Source: Dirofilaria immitis
Lineage: Eukaryota; Nematoda; Chromadorea; Rhabditida; Onchocercidae
NCBI GenBank assembly: GCA_024305405.1
Contig: JAKNDB010000075.1
Location: 124,001 to 188,000, forward strand
Direction: 5' to 3'
Length of the DNA stretch: 64,000 bases
The position numbers and the translations under genes were made by a program. The notes under the pieces are model-generated. The model was not told the DNA's origin, did no database searches, and saw nothing but the letters and a program-made list of their open reading frames with translations. Shown one piece after another: positions 32,006 to 43,648 of the stretch (positions are counted from its first letter, which is position 1; the number at the start of each line of letters is the position of its first letter).

Positions 32006-35000
32006 ATGCTACCATTTGTCTACAGCGGGGATGGCGATCGTTGTGGTAGCTATGATAATGAAAGGTATGTGATTAATATTAAATTAGTTCCATATTAAGT
32101 TAAATTGCTATATCTAAAAACTGGAAAAAAGAGAAGATTCTGAATTTCGCTCTATTGACTTAGGGAATGAATGAATGTTAATTTTGGATTAAAAAAACTG
32201 TATAATCTTGGAAAAAATGTAGATAACATATTCGGTCGCACTGAATAAATTTGACCTTGCTATTTACCATTAGTAATCATCAAAGGGCATCTTATTTTCT
32301 TCCTTCTTGACTTCTCGTTATGCTTGTTGAAATTGCAGACGCAGTGATAGATATCGACGAAGTAATTCAAGAACCCGTTCTAGATCTCGGTCGTGGTCTA
32401 GAGATCGGCGACGTAAGTAAAAACATATAAATTTTCGTTTTTATTACCTCTTCTTTTAAATTTTGAAATGTAAGTTTTACAGGTCAGAGTCGTTATTCGA
32501 GATCGCGATCTTCAGGTAGAAGTCGTAGCAGGAGTCGTAGTCATAGTCGTAGTTGCAGCCGTAGTAGTCATGATCGTTCACCACGCCAGGATTTCGATCG
32601 AAGACGTCGTTCAATTGATAGGGATAGAGAGGTCTTTCAGTCATCCAACCACTTTTAATATATGATTCTTCACGCGTTACTTAAATTACGCTTCATTTGC
32701 GTGAATTGTACTCGAAAAAAGTGGTACTCCCATTTGGATACGCGAAATTATAGACGTTTAGGAACCAAGAGAATTTTCAAGTGCATTGCCCTATTTATCT
32801 TCCATGCAAGCCCAATCACAAACTGATAAATATGCATCACATACGGCGCTCTATGGACAACCACATTACAAAATCGTTATGAAAATGTTGCCGACCGATT
32901 CGCAGCGAGATGCGGTAAAATTTCTTATCAGATTATATTAGATATCAGTCTGAAAGTTACTTCACTACTATTGATATCAATTGCTTCACTTAATTCTGTT
33001 CTGAAGTTGGCCGAACGTTGATCTTGTAGCTTTTAAATCAAGTGTTGAGCACGAGAAAAAATAATTAAGTATGAAAAGTAGTTAGTTATACATAAATTCA
33101 TTTGCTTTATACAGCTATTATTTTTGTAATTACTTTCTAGTTTTTAATTAATTTTATAATCATAACTATCATGTTACTGACAAATTGAAAACCGGATTTT
33201 CATATTGTAAATTTATCGTTTTGTTTTGAATATAGTTCATTTCATCCGAATTAATGTATTTTTTAAAATTTTTAGTTGATGGCGCTTACAGCGCGTCAAG
33301 GGTTTCAGGTCAAGGATATCCGTATAATTCATAAAGGTAAATGCTATCTTTATCTATACCATTGATGCATCGCTTTACATCGTATTTTGTTTAAGATTTT
33401 ATTTTGTTCATATGATTTAATATTCGTAACAGTTTTTTCTTGGTGTGCCGAATGACTTTTTCCTTATTACTTCTGTAAAATATCATCGACTGTCTATTAC
33501 GAAAATATGTAGAGTAATTACATAGAAAATTTTATGGTGAAAATTCATGTTTTTGAGAGAAACCTCAGTTCGTTTAAAATACTGTCGAGTTCATAAAACG
33601 ATCTTTTTAACCTTCAAGATAAAATCGTCGATCCGGAATCCTACAAAATATGCAGAAATTTGCTAAATGCAGGAAAAATTATTAATACGAGTGAGTAGGT
33701 GGGTGGCTGAATTGGAAATTTCTAGTAAATTATCGGCATCGTACATACATTGTTATTTTGAGTGTGGAGATAGATTAGAGTAGACTTGTAATTGTATCCC
33801 GTATCTGATAATACGTCGTTTACTTAGTAACAGATAGTTGACAAATAAGTAATATAAGTAACAAGCACTTCGTGAATATTGCATCCAGACGGAGGAAAGT
33901 GTCGTGGATTCTAAATCCAGAATCTTTCATTCTCATTAACTTGTTGCAATAACTACAGGTCCAGACCGTTGTTTCGGATTCGTGGAATTCGGAGATGTGA
34001 ATAGCGCACAAGCTTGGATGGAATACAACAAGGTCGAACACTGTATATATAATTTTTATCTGTAGGAAAACCACAGTTTATACCTTTAGCAAGTAACCAA
34101 GGTCTAGTTTTGTAGCTTATAAAGGTGCAGGGGTGGTAGCTCCATCATGATTAGGATTTATTCCGGAAAAAATTCTGAAAACATGTACGAAATGTGTGCA
34201 TATTTATTGCGGAATTGCAGAATCGGTTAACGTTTTCAAACGTTGAACGACCATTTTCAGTATTTTTTTCCTGTGAGAGAGATTCTTCCTTTCACTTCCA
34301 CTACTTTTTCTGTAAATTTCTGAACGACGTTTAAATACATATTTCCTTACGAGCGTGTCAAATTCGTGAAAGTAGAAACCGCGGAAATCGTGTTTCAGGT
34401 AAGACGGTTGTATTCATGTCCATTTTTAAGCGGTTTTATTATTTCAGGGAACTTTGTTACTGGATGATGGACGACCAGTTAAATTAGAATATTCACGTTA
34501 TGATAGTCTGGATGGGCGATCATCTGGTCTGTCCAGTTCAGGCGATTGGATGTGTGCAAAAGTATATTTTTGTATTAGTTTATAATATGTATTTCATGCC
34601 ATTTCAGTTTGTTTCAAAGTTTAAATTAATTCTTAAATTCTCATGTATATCAAAAACATTGCATTTTGCAGTGTACCATAAAAAATTTTAAAAACCGTGG
34701 AGCATGTTTCAAATGCAATTTAACGCGAATGGAATCGGATGGTTTGACCAGAAAGGGTTACGCAGCGATTGGTGTCGCAAAGTGTGATAGTGAGTACTAT
34801 CTTTTTCTTTATGTAGTTACGGCTTTTGTTTTTAACAATAACAGTTTACCTTTAGAATCGAAATCTAAATAAATAAGCTTTGATTCGTGTTTTAAGACAT
34901 AATGGTAAGTGTAAAATTAAACTGTAAGTCTGAAATGGATAGAATAAATCATAAAGTTAATTTTAGCTATTAGAAATAAGCTGTTTTTAGCTCTTTTGTT

Positions 35001-38000
35001 GCGTGAAATACCGTTAAATTGTACGGAAGCAAAAATTCAATCAGAAATGAATCGAATATCTTCACTGGACGTTTTGCGTGTTCATATTGCTGAATCAGGT
35101 CTTTATGCATATGTCCAAATGCGTAGTGCTGATGATGCAGAAAGAATTATGCTAACACTGAACAAGATACCTTTACTTATCGATGGTTGTGCAGGTAAAC
35201 TTTTTATGTATTTTTCACTAATAGAAAGTAAGAGTGATTTCTTTGATAGTTTCGGAATTTTTGATGAAGATGTATAAAAAATCATACATTATAATCTTTT
35301 TCTTAATCAATTCTTGGTTGTCTAAAATCAAAATCAAGTAATACGTAAATTTCAGTAATGGTTACTTATTCGAGATTACCACTGAATACGGTCTTGTCAA
35401 CAACAGCAGCAACTGAATCAATGCAGAAAACAGCTGAACGTATTAATCAAATGCCTGCATTTAGACCAACAGCTGGACCAAGTAATAATTCTGTAGTTGA
35501 TGTTTCGAATTTTAAACTTTCAATATTTGAAATGTTTCTCATGCAAAAAATAAAAATACTTTCAATTGCAGTATTCATCAATTTCGGGTTCGAGTTGTTA
35601 TGATTTTATTTATTATGAAAATTATTTACTGGATTCAAGTTTATCTTTTCCAGGTGGTAATGCTGGCGTAGAAGCAGCGCAGTTAGCAATCGCTAAGGCG
35701 CAGCTGATTCGTCAAATGACGAATTCAATGATAAATACTGGTGAAACGGTTTGTAAATATTTTTTCTTTTTACTATTTGCTTTTTTGATCGTATTTCAGA
35801 TTTTGAATCATATTTAAAAATCCAGTTCTGATGTATTATGATTCCAGACTAATTCTTTTTGAGAAGTGTCAGGGGTGATTTTATGATGATATGCCTAAAA
35901 ATCGCTAAAAGTCGTATAGCCACTTGTCAGCTTTTCAAAAGAAATCGATTAGATTTTTCACTTGATCTGTTTCAAGTTTGACTTCCCGGATAATTCTGAT
36001 CTTTAGCATCCATTGATGAATGCAAGTAGCCGTCTTTTAATTTTTATTTCGACTTTTAGATATTTTTTTACTACCCTTGCTCGAAATTCTCTTGGCATAG
36101 TCCTGTACAACAAAAGGTTAAAACGGATTTCGTGAACTTCATCGAGAATAAATTTTTTTTTATAGCTTATTGAGAGCTTTGCTAAAATAGTCTTCATTTT
36201 CTGCACAATATGAATTTATTAGATACCACCGACATATTCTGCGGCAGTAACTGCAATTCCGCCGATTCTTAGTAGACCTCCACCACCACTACCGCATGAG
36301 GCAAATTTCGTTGTTACCGATTATTTCAAAGATGAAGCTTCAGCTGACAGAAATTTTGTCTGTGTGGATGATATAACCAATCAGGTATAATTAGTACCAA
36401 GTTTGAGTTTTTAATTTTCTTTTTTATTTAATGCATACTAATGCCTGAGGTTATTATTATATCGAAGTGTTAGAATTTTCTGCAAATCTTATTTTTAATT
36501 ATATTTATAGGATTCACAAGGTATTCCATCTGGAGGTAGTGTACAAGGACTGTTAGCATCGTATGCCGGACCACAAATTAAAGGAGCTGCCGATTTAGGT
36601 TTCGTGGAAACTCCTTGGGGACGCTATAAAAGATATCGTATGTATTTATTTTAAGCTTCGGTTTTAGAAATTTTAAAAATATTTAAATTTTCGATTAAGA
36701 ATATCCTTCCTAAATCGAGGTCATCAGAATCGGATTTCACTTTTATAGGTGCACCAAATCCGACTGTTTATCAATTTGAACCATCTTCCGGATTATATTA
36801 TGACCCAAGTACCAGTCTCTATTATGACAGTAATTCGCAGTATTACTGGGATGCTAATGCACAGAAATGGAATTGCTGGAATGCAGTATATCAGACATAC
36901 ATACCATGTGATTTGATGTCGCGACAAACTGGAGCTACTCAAGGCAGGCCAAGATTTTTCGGTGTTCAAATGATTTAATATAGAGAATTAGACTAAAATT
37001 TTTAAATCAATCATCTAAACGATGAATAATCTATTTTCAGAAGTTGTAACAAATAATGAAGGCCAAAACGAACCTGTTGAAAAAAGTACTGAAGTTGTAA
37101 AGGAAGAACCAAAAAAGAGGCAATGTTACTTATTTTTGTATATGGCCAAGATTTATCATGAAATTTCAAAACTGTAATCGATTAGTTTTTGCGTCAAGTT
37201 TTGGATTGCTTATTTTAGCCTCAAAAGACTGCAAAAGATATCGCACGAGAAATGGCACGCTGGGCTAAGAAACAAAGCAAAGTGCTACTGGCTGTCAAAG
37301 CGCCTCCAAAATTGGAAACTACATCACCTCTAGTAACTGCCGCCAAACCGAAAACAACTACTGTCGAACCAACCGCTGACCTTACCTACAAAATGCTTGA
37401 AAAGACAAGTGTTAGCGAGATTTTCATCGAATTTCGAAATGCTCCTAAAATTATTGGTGAATTTGAAAACTTAAAACTGGTTTTAATGTGATGACTTGAA
37501 AATCCATCTGTTTCCAGAACCCATTTGGCTCATTCAGTGATGATGATGAAGAGGAAGAAATACCTCCAGCAGCAAAAATTGCAGCAGTTGGTGTGGGTCG
37601 CATACCAATGAATAATAAAGGTGGAAATCGTTTAATACAACATACAGCTGATTTACCACCACCTTCAGTTGTTGATCCGGTTGTCACTCCATCTGCAAAG
37701 ACGTGTGTTTTCTTAAATCAGTTATATCTTATTTTTCTTCAGTTTGTTCTGCACGCTCCTCTGTTATTTAAGAAGAATAGGAACTAAATAGTTACAAAAA
37801 TGTTTCAGAAGTACTATTTATTTATGAACGAAGTCATATGCTGATTGAATACTGCTACCGTTTATTAACCAGCGCAACCTTAAAATATTAAAAATGAAAT
37901 AATTGCGCGTGTGATTACATTTTAGTTCGATTTATATTGTCATAGTAATACCTAAGTGGGCTTTGATTAGTACTTCCGAAATGTGCTTGTGCCATAAGAA

Positions 38001-39734
38001 AAAATCAATCAAAAAATGAAAGAATATTTTTTTCAGGCTGCAGTCCGATGAAAGTTTTGTTGACATTGAAAAAAATATTGCATTTTGTGCAGGCGGAAAT
38101 TTGCAAGTTTGGAAATTTTGATGAAACATGTTCGAATGTCAGATCTTCATAAGGTACCAAAAATTCAAATCATCCACATTTGGAAATAAGATCTTAATAA
38201 ATTCATATACCATATTTTACATAATAATGCTCCAAATATACTTGTGATTACATGCTTACATTAATCATTCATCATAAAGAGAATCACCTTGATTCTCCAA
38301 TTTTAAAAGTGCTCATCAAGAGATCTTGATGCTTGACTTATTTTAATTCTCGTTGATTTTAAAAGTTCTAAAAAGGCCTTCCTGATGTTTTGATCCATAT
38401 GTACTGATTTTTCGCTTATAATAGTGAATTACAATTTGAAGTGAATTACACTTATAGTAGTGAATTACATTTATAATAATGAATTATAAAAATAGTGAAT
38501 TACACTTATAATAGTGGATTATTTGAAATTTCAGTTTAGTTAAAATTAATCGAGATTATGTATAAATAATGATGCTTTGGATATGATTATGACACCACGT
38601 TGAATAATGTGTGATAATTCATATAGAATATTGAATATTTTTATCTGATGTTATATCTCATAATTTGAATTTTAGTTTGGCTTCGCTGAACTTATTAACA
38701 GTAACTTCCAATTTTTAGAAAAATCTAGAAGCACATTTATTGCAATCATCTCTCGATGAGAGCGCGTCATCGTCGATACCATCTGTCTCGAACTTGCAAG
38801 GTGCCTCTTCATGTTCAGTCGTTCCACAGCAATATCGAGATCGTGCAAAGGAGCGCCGTAACTTATTCGGATTAGATCCAAGTGGTCAGTTTCTTTTTTT
38901 TTATTTTTTCTTTTACTTCTAACTGTTTTATTCAAGATATGAAGTTTCATCTAAAGAATTGTTTGATGAACAATTAGGTTATATGTTAATATTACATACT
39001 TCTTTATGAAAAAGCAATAGATAAAGAGACATTTACTGAGTGATTTTTTTCATTCCGATAAAAATTGTATAATTTTATGCTTGTTATACTCCAGGGTTTA
39101 CAAGTGACAGTGTTGAAGTTGGAGCGGATTATGCCGTGCGTTCATCAGATATTCCAATCGACGACACGAACATAGGAAATAAGTTATTGAAATCAATGGG
39201 CTGGCAAGAAGGGACTGGAATCGGGAAGAATAACCAGGGTATGAAGTTTTTGCTAGTAGAAAAACAGTTATGTTTGCCAGAAGAAAAGGAATCTCAGGGT
39301 TGCAAATATTCGGCTTGGACGTTTATCATTTGCAATTTTGAAATTTATCATTTACAACTCACTATTAAGTCATAACTTGTTTAGAAAAATATTGTTTAAT
39401 ATTTCGGGCGATCAATTATTTTCATGATTCAGTTACTTATTTGAATTCGATATGTAAATTTTATCGTTTGTATATTGCTTGTTTGCATACTGACACATAT
39501 TAATGAAGAATAATAAGTTCTAAAAGTAAAACTGTTCGCAAACTGATTATTCTTTACTTATTATCATTATTTTTTTCTTTGTTTGTAGGTATCGTAACAC
39601 CAATAGCGACGGAGATGCGGGTAGAAGGAGCAGGATTAGGTGCAGCTGGTTCAAGAGTGTTGCATGGTGCAAATGCATCGAGACGAGAACAGGCACGTAC
39701 TTCGATGATGAGTCGTTTTCAGGACTTGCAATAA
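32006..39734 (+). CDS. RBM5: RBM5/RBM10-type RNA-binding splicing regulator
   Basis: About 21 exons and 905-911 residues: 32006-32064, 32339-32412, 32483-32631, 32762-32914, 33276-33336, 33959-34032, 34448-34561, 34672-34789, 34991-35194, 35356-35481, 35654-35748, 36223-36384, 36511-36637, 36749-36943 (or -36961), 37041-37096, 37219-37410, 37518-37702, 38037-38153, 38719-38884, 39095-39238, 39589-39734. Domain order is that of the family: an RS-rich N-terminus, RRM1 (YKIVMKMLP, CFGFVEF), a RanBP2 zinc finger (GDWMCAKCTIKNF, CFKCN), RRM2 (TLLLREIPLN, LYAYVQM), an OCRE repeat (SGLYYDPSTSLYYD), a C2H2 finger (YCILCRRKF, HVRMSDLH) and a G-patch (MGWQEGTGIGKNNQG). Such proteins control 3' splice-site choice and alternative splicing in the nucleus. 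One A is missing from the A7 run at 38069-38075. The start ATG and the ends of exons 14 to 16 are the least certain parts. Confidence 0.93.
38413..38522 (+). repeat. Intronic short tandem repeat (TAATAGTGAATTACA)
   Basis: Four to five degenerate copies of CTTATAATAGTGAATTACA in the intron before the penultimate group of RBM5-like exons. Confidence 0.7.
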
Positions 39735-41838
39735 TTAAAGAGAAATGAAAAGGATGTGAGAATAAAAGAAGTAGATTAAAAGCTGATTTAAAATTCTTTT
39801 GCTTTTGTTTTTTTGCTTTTTCATTTTCAGTTTGTCTTTTACTTGATCTTTTGGGTTTCATTTTTTATTTGCTTATAATTTGATTTGATTGTAAATGAAT
39901 TAAATGATTCCTTAAATGATTTAAATGATGAAATTGTTGCAAGCTATGTTCCATAACCTTGGCTTTTCATCCAACAATGGAAGGTATATTTTCTTCTTCC
40001 TGGGATGTTTTTCTCTCATTACATTTAAATTATGTTCCTCATTTTAATTGCAGAATCGATTATCATAGCAAACGATGAATAAGTGTATGCGCATCTTCAC
40101 ATAATTTTTTATCAACTCACTTTGTTGGGACTTTTATTGTAAAAATGAAAAGTGAAATTATGTATCACTGTATGCAAATGGTGTAAATATAATTTGCTAG
40201 AATAGATGTTTCGAGAACGGAAGTGGGAGTAGAAATGAAAACAAAGCTAAGGAATTCAAACTGATCATTCTCGGGGAGAAATTTCACTTACAGAATCATA
40301 GTTTCGGCTGCTTTGATGAGACTAATAGTACAGTTTGTAATATGCAGACGGAAGTTACGGAAGTTTGAGAATAAATAGCTGAAATGTTTTGATTAAAGAA
40401 GTTTATGGTTCAGTCATATTTTCGAGAATTTTAGAGGGAATAAATTGCTCTCAGTTCCATCTAAGATTATTCGAACCTCAGAATAGATCAATTGCAGTCA
40501 TATACACATGTAAACAATGCGGTATCAGATGACACGCAACGAATCATCATTGGTATTATTTTATTGTGTTGGTATTAGAACCGATGAAATGAAATGTATT
40601 GTTTTTGAGTCACTTGGCCTTCGGCTAAAGGAGAAGACTTTGTAGGCTATAGGGATTTCTAACTTCAATATTTAGAATTTATGAAAGAATGATTCAAATA
40701 TGAATATATTGTGTTCAGTTGCGCTCATTACGGGAATTTGCTCAAACGAGGAGCTTTTTGTCTGAATCACAGTTACCTTTTTAAATGTCCGAATCGCAAT
40801 TACCTTTCCAGTTGTCCGAATCACAATTACCTTTCTTTAGGTTCCTTTGATTGCTACACATTATCTGATTACTACTCACATAGCCAATTGTCGTTAAACT
40901 TCGTCTTTTTCAAGCACGTAAAATAATGAATAAATGAATGACATATATTTACTTATCAGTATTGAACATATAATCAGTCTCAACGTTATCAACATGAAAC
41001 ATCAAATTGTTGCCGACGGTATCATATTAAATAGCGCTTCGATGAATTTAAAATATATTTCGGAACGTTTAAAAAATCACAAACGGTTTGCAATTCATCC
41101 AGCCAAACTCTCGAAATTTTATTTAAAAAATGACGCAGTACAACGATTATATATATATATATGCAATATAAAGATGATAACTGTTATAATTAATTCTTTC
41201 CATTATACGATAAATCATCATTTTTCATCGATATCGATCGATGATACATAATTTAGTTTTGCTGATATTTAATTAAGGAATATTGGTACATATCAATTAT
41301 CTATTTTTACTTAATGCATAATTTGTCTACTCTAAATCATCATAAATCATTTATAGTAAAGATTGTATTATTATAAATTATTTTATCTATTACTTTTTAA
41401 TATGTTACAACAGGTAAGTTCATTTTTACTTATATTATTAATTTAATTTAATTTGTATATCATAAATCTCCCCATCTATATTCATCTATATCCATATATA
41501 TTTATATATATAGGAGAATATTTTAAAATTGTATTTAATAAATTTTTCAATATTCATTAAAATAAATATTGCAAAGATAAATTTTAATGTTTAGAATAAT
41601 CTTAGTAATATATATTAATATACAAATAAATATGCATTTTTTTGTATATTAAAAACAAATTTTCCATCATATTATAATAACAAAATAATTTTTAGATAAT
41701 AATTAATTTTATTGATTTATTCAATTCTATATTCATAGTAAAATTGTGAAATATGCTAATTTTATATGATATTTTATCAGTTATATAAATGCTCATGCAA
41801 TCATTATCATTTATACGTGTAACCTTACTTTGTACGAG
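39735..41838. other. Intergenic region after RBM5-like gene
   Basis: 2.1 kb. A possible polyadenylation signal AATAAA lies at 39761-39766, with another near 40370. The frames at 40711-40926 and 40934-41251 are short; the first is caused partly by a 27-base repeat. An ATG-TTA-CAA-CAG followed by a consensus donor GTAAGT near 41402-41418 could be a short upstream exon, but nothing else supports it. Confidence 0.45.
40759..40836 (+). repeat. 27-bp tandem repeat, three copies
   Basis: Copies of TGTCCGAATCACAATTACCT (with variants) begin at 40759, 40786 and 40813, an exact 27-base period. The period is a multiple of three, so the overlapping open frame repeats CPNRNYLS. Confidence 0.85.
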
Positions 41839-42317
41839 ATGGGCGACGTAAGCTGTTATATGGGAGCTCCAGGAAGTGGTGCACCTGCTGCTACAGGTGG
41901 CGGTGCTGCTAGTGGTGGTGCTGCTGGTGGCGGTGCTGGTGGTGGTGGAGGTGGTGGTTACGGTGGTTACGGTGGTGGTGGTTATGGTGGTTATGGTGGT
42001 TATGGTGGTTATGGTGGCTACCAATATCAACAAGAATATGATTATGGTGAGTAGAAAGTTATGTGAGTGCCAGAATTTTTATATTTCTCATTACTGATAA
42101 CTTTAATTGCAATAACAGTGATAATAATAATAATAATAATAATACAATACTTAATTTGATAATCTTAGGTGCTGGTGGTGGTGGTGGTGGCGGTGGTGGA
42201 GGTATTAGTGGTGGCGGTGGTGGAGGTGCTAGTAGCGGCGCTGGCGGTGGCACCAGTGGCGGAGATGATGGACCAAAGATGCGAACTGATGTATCATGTT
42301 ATCTTGGACCCAGATGA
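41839..42317 (+). CDS. Glycine-rich protein with twin DVSCY motifs
   Basis: Two exons, 41839-42046 and 42169-42317, joined by a 122-base intron (GTGAGT to CTTAG), give 118 residues. I do not recognise the family. The protein starts MGDVSCYMGAPGSGAPAAT and ends KMRTDVSCYLGPR, so the same D-V-S-C-Y-(M/L)-G motif stands at both ends. Between them lie Ala/Gly repeats, GGY repeats (YGGYGGYGGYGGYQYQQEYD) and a poly-glycine stretch after the intron. There is no signal peptide or membrane segment. Codons are strongly biased to GGT. In-frame codons open upstream of the ATG leave the start slightly uncertain, and an upstream exon is possible. The intact frame across a splice junction and the matching ends argue for a real gene. 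The threonine/valine frames on the other strand are shadows. Confidence 0.75.
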
Positions 42318-43328
42318 ATACCACTATAAAGTTAAATGAACTTTATACCGAATTTTTCCCGTAGTAGCTGCAGAAAATTCTTCGCCTTTCCTTAACATAA
42401 ACTGATAAACTGATCTCATCTATCTTTCTCTATATGTAATGAATTCGTTGAAACATCGAAATTCAGCAGCAACAACAAAAAAAAGAAAGTGATTTTAACT
42501 GATTGAATATTTCACATAATAATTTTATAATTTTTATCGTTACTTATTTGGCGATAAATATATCAAACAAACAAAGACTTTCTTTTCAAATTTTATTTAA
42601 AATCGATATGATTAATTTTATATTGAAGAGAGTGATAAAATTAAATTGATAAATGATAATCTTTCATTCAATCAATGATAAATGTTCTATTCAATTTATA
42701 TATACACTTTTTAATTTATAATAATTATTTAGGTGATTAGATTCGCAAGAAATTTATCAGTGATAAATCTTATTCCTTTTTTTCACATAAATAACTTAAC
42801 ATTTATCAAAACTTGAATGATAAAATGAAAATATCTTGATACTAATGTTTTCTATAATACTATAATATATATCCTCAATCATTATTATGAATTTAAATTA
42901 TTCATAATAGTAAATCAAGAATATATGAGGAGCTTATAAATTTGATAAGAATTGATTATAATTAAATAAGTTCTGATGAGTTCTATTCTCAAATAGCAAC
43001 CATATGAATAGTTGTAAAAAATATAAAATAAATTTAATTATTATTCTATCATTTATTCAAATTGCATCAGATATTATTTTAATTTAAAAATATATATGCC
43101 TTCTTTACTAATAATTATAAATATGTTTGTATAAATTATTTATTCTTTTTTTCATCCAGTCTAAGTTCTTCTGAATTCCATCAAGCAATTATATATATAG
43201 GTGGAAATAATTGCGTAAATTATTTTACGTAAGTGAGGTGAATACGTCGAATTTCCGGAATATATATAAATGTATACTTCTTTTCATAGATTCCCATATG
43301 CTCGTATTGAATTAATGCGATTTATTAT

Positions 43329-43378
43329 CATGATGATGTTGATGAAGATGAAGATGATGATGATGATGATGATGATGT
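43329..43378. repeat. (GAT)n microsatellite
   Basis: About 16 GAT/GAA triplets. Confidence 0.9.
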
Positions 43379-43576
43379 AAAGATGATGATTGTATAGTAG
43401 TTAGTTAATGAAGTGGCTCTTCCGCTCTTCTACCTTTTTTTAATATGGCGATATGATGGTACATACTTATCGGGTTGTTATTATTCCAAAAGGTTTTTTT
43501 ATTTTCAAACAATCGTTTCGGATAGAATAAGGTTGCGTATGTGGAAGAAGAAATGTCAAGGGTCATTCTGAATATA

Positions 43577-43648
43577 CCTTTCCTTTCCTTTCCCTTCCTT
43601 TCTTTCCCTTTCCGTTCCTTTCTTTTCTTTTTCTTTTCTTTTCTTTCT
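43577..43648. repeat. Homopyrimidine tract (TTTCC)n
   Basis: CTTTCCTTTCCTTTCCC type repeats with one G in about 70 bases. Confidence 0.85.

Noticed and set aside
38719..38884. A second missing base in the RBM5-like gene at the A5 run
   Set aside because: On recount AAA-AAT reads in phase 0 from the acceptor and joins ...SDLHK to KNLEAH without correction.
41692..42253. Thr- and Pro-rich minus-strand frames over the glycine-rich gene
   Set aside because: They are shadows of GGT/GGC codons; the plus frame has matching ends and a phased intron.
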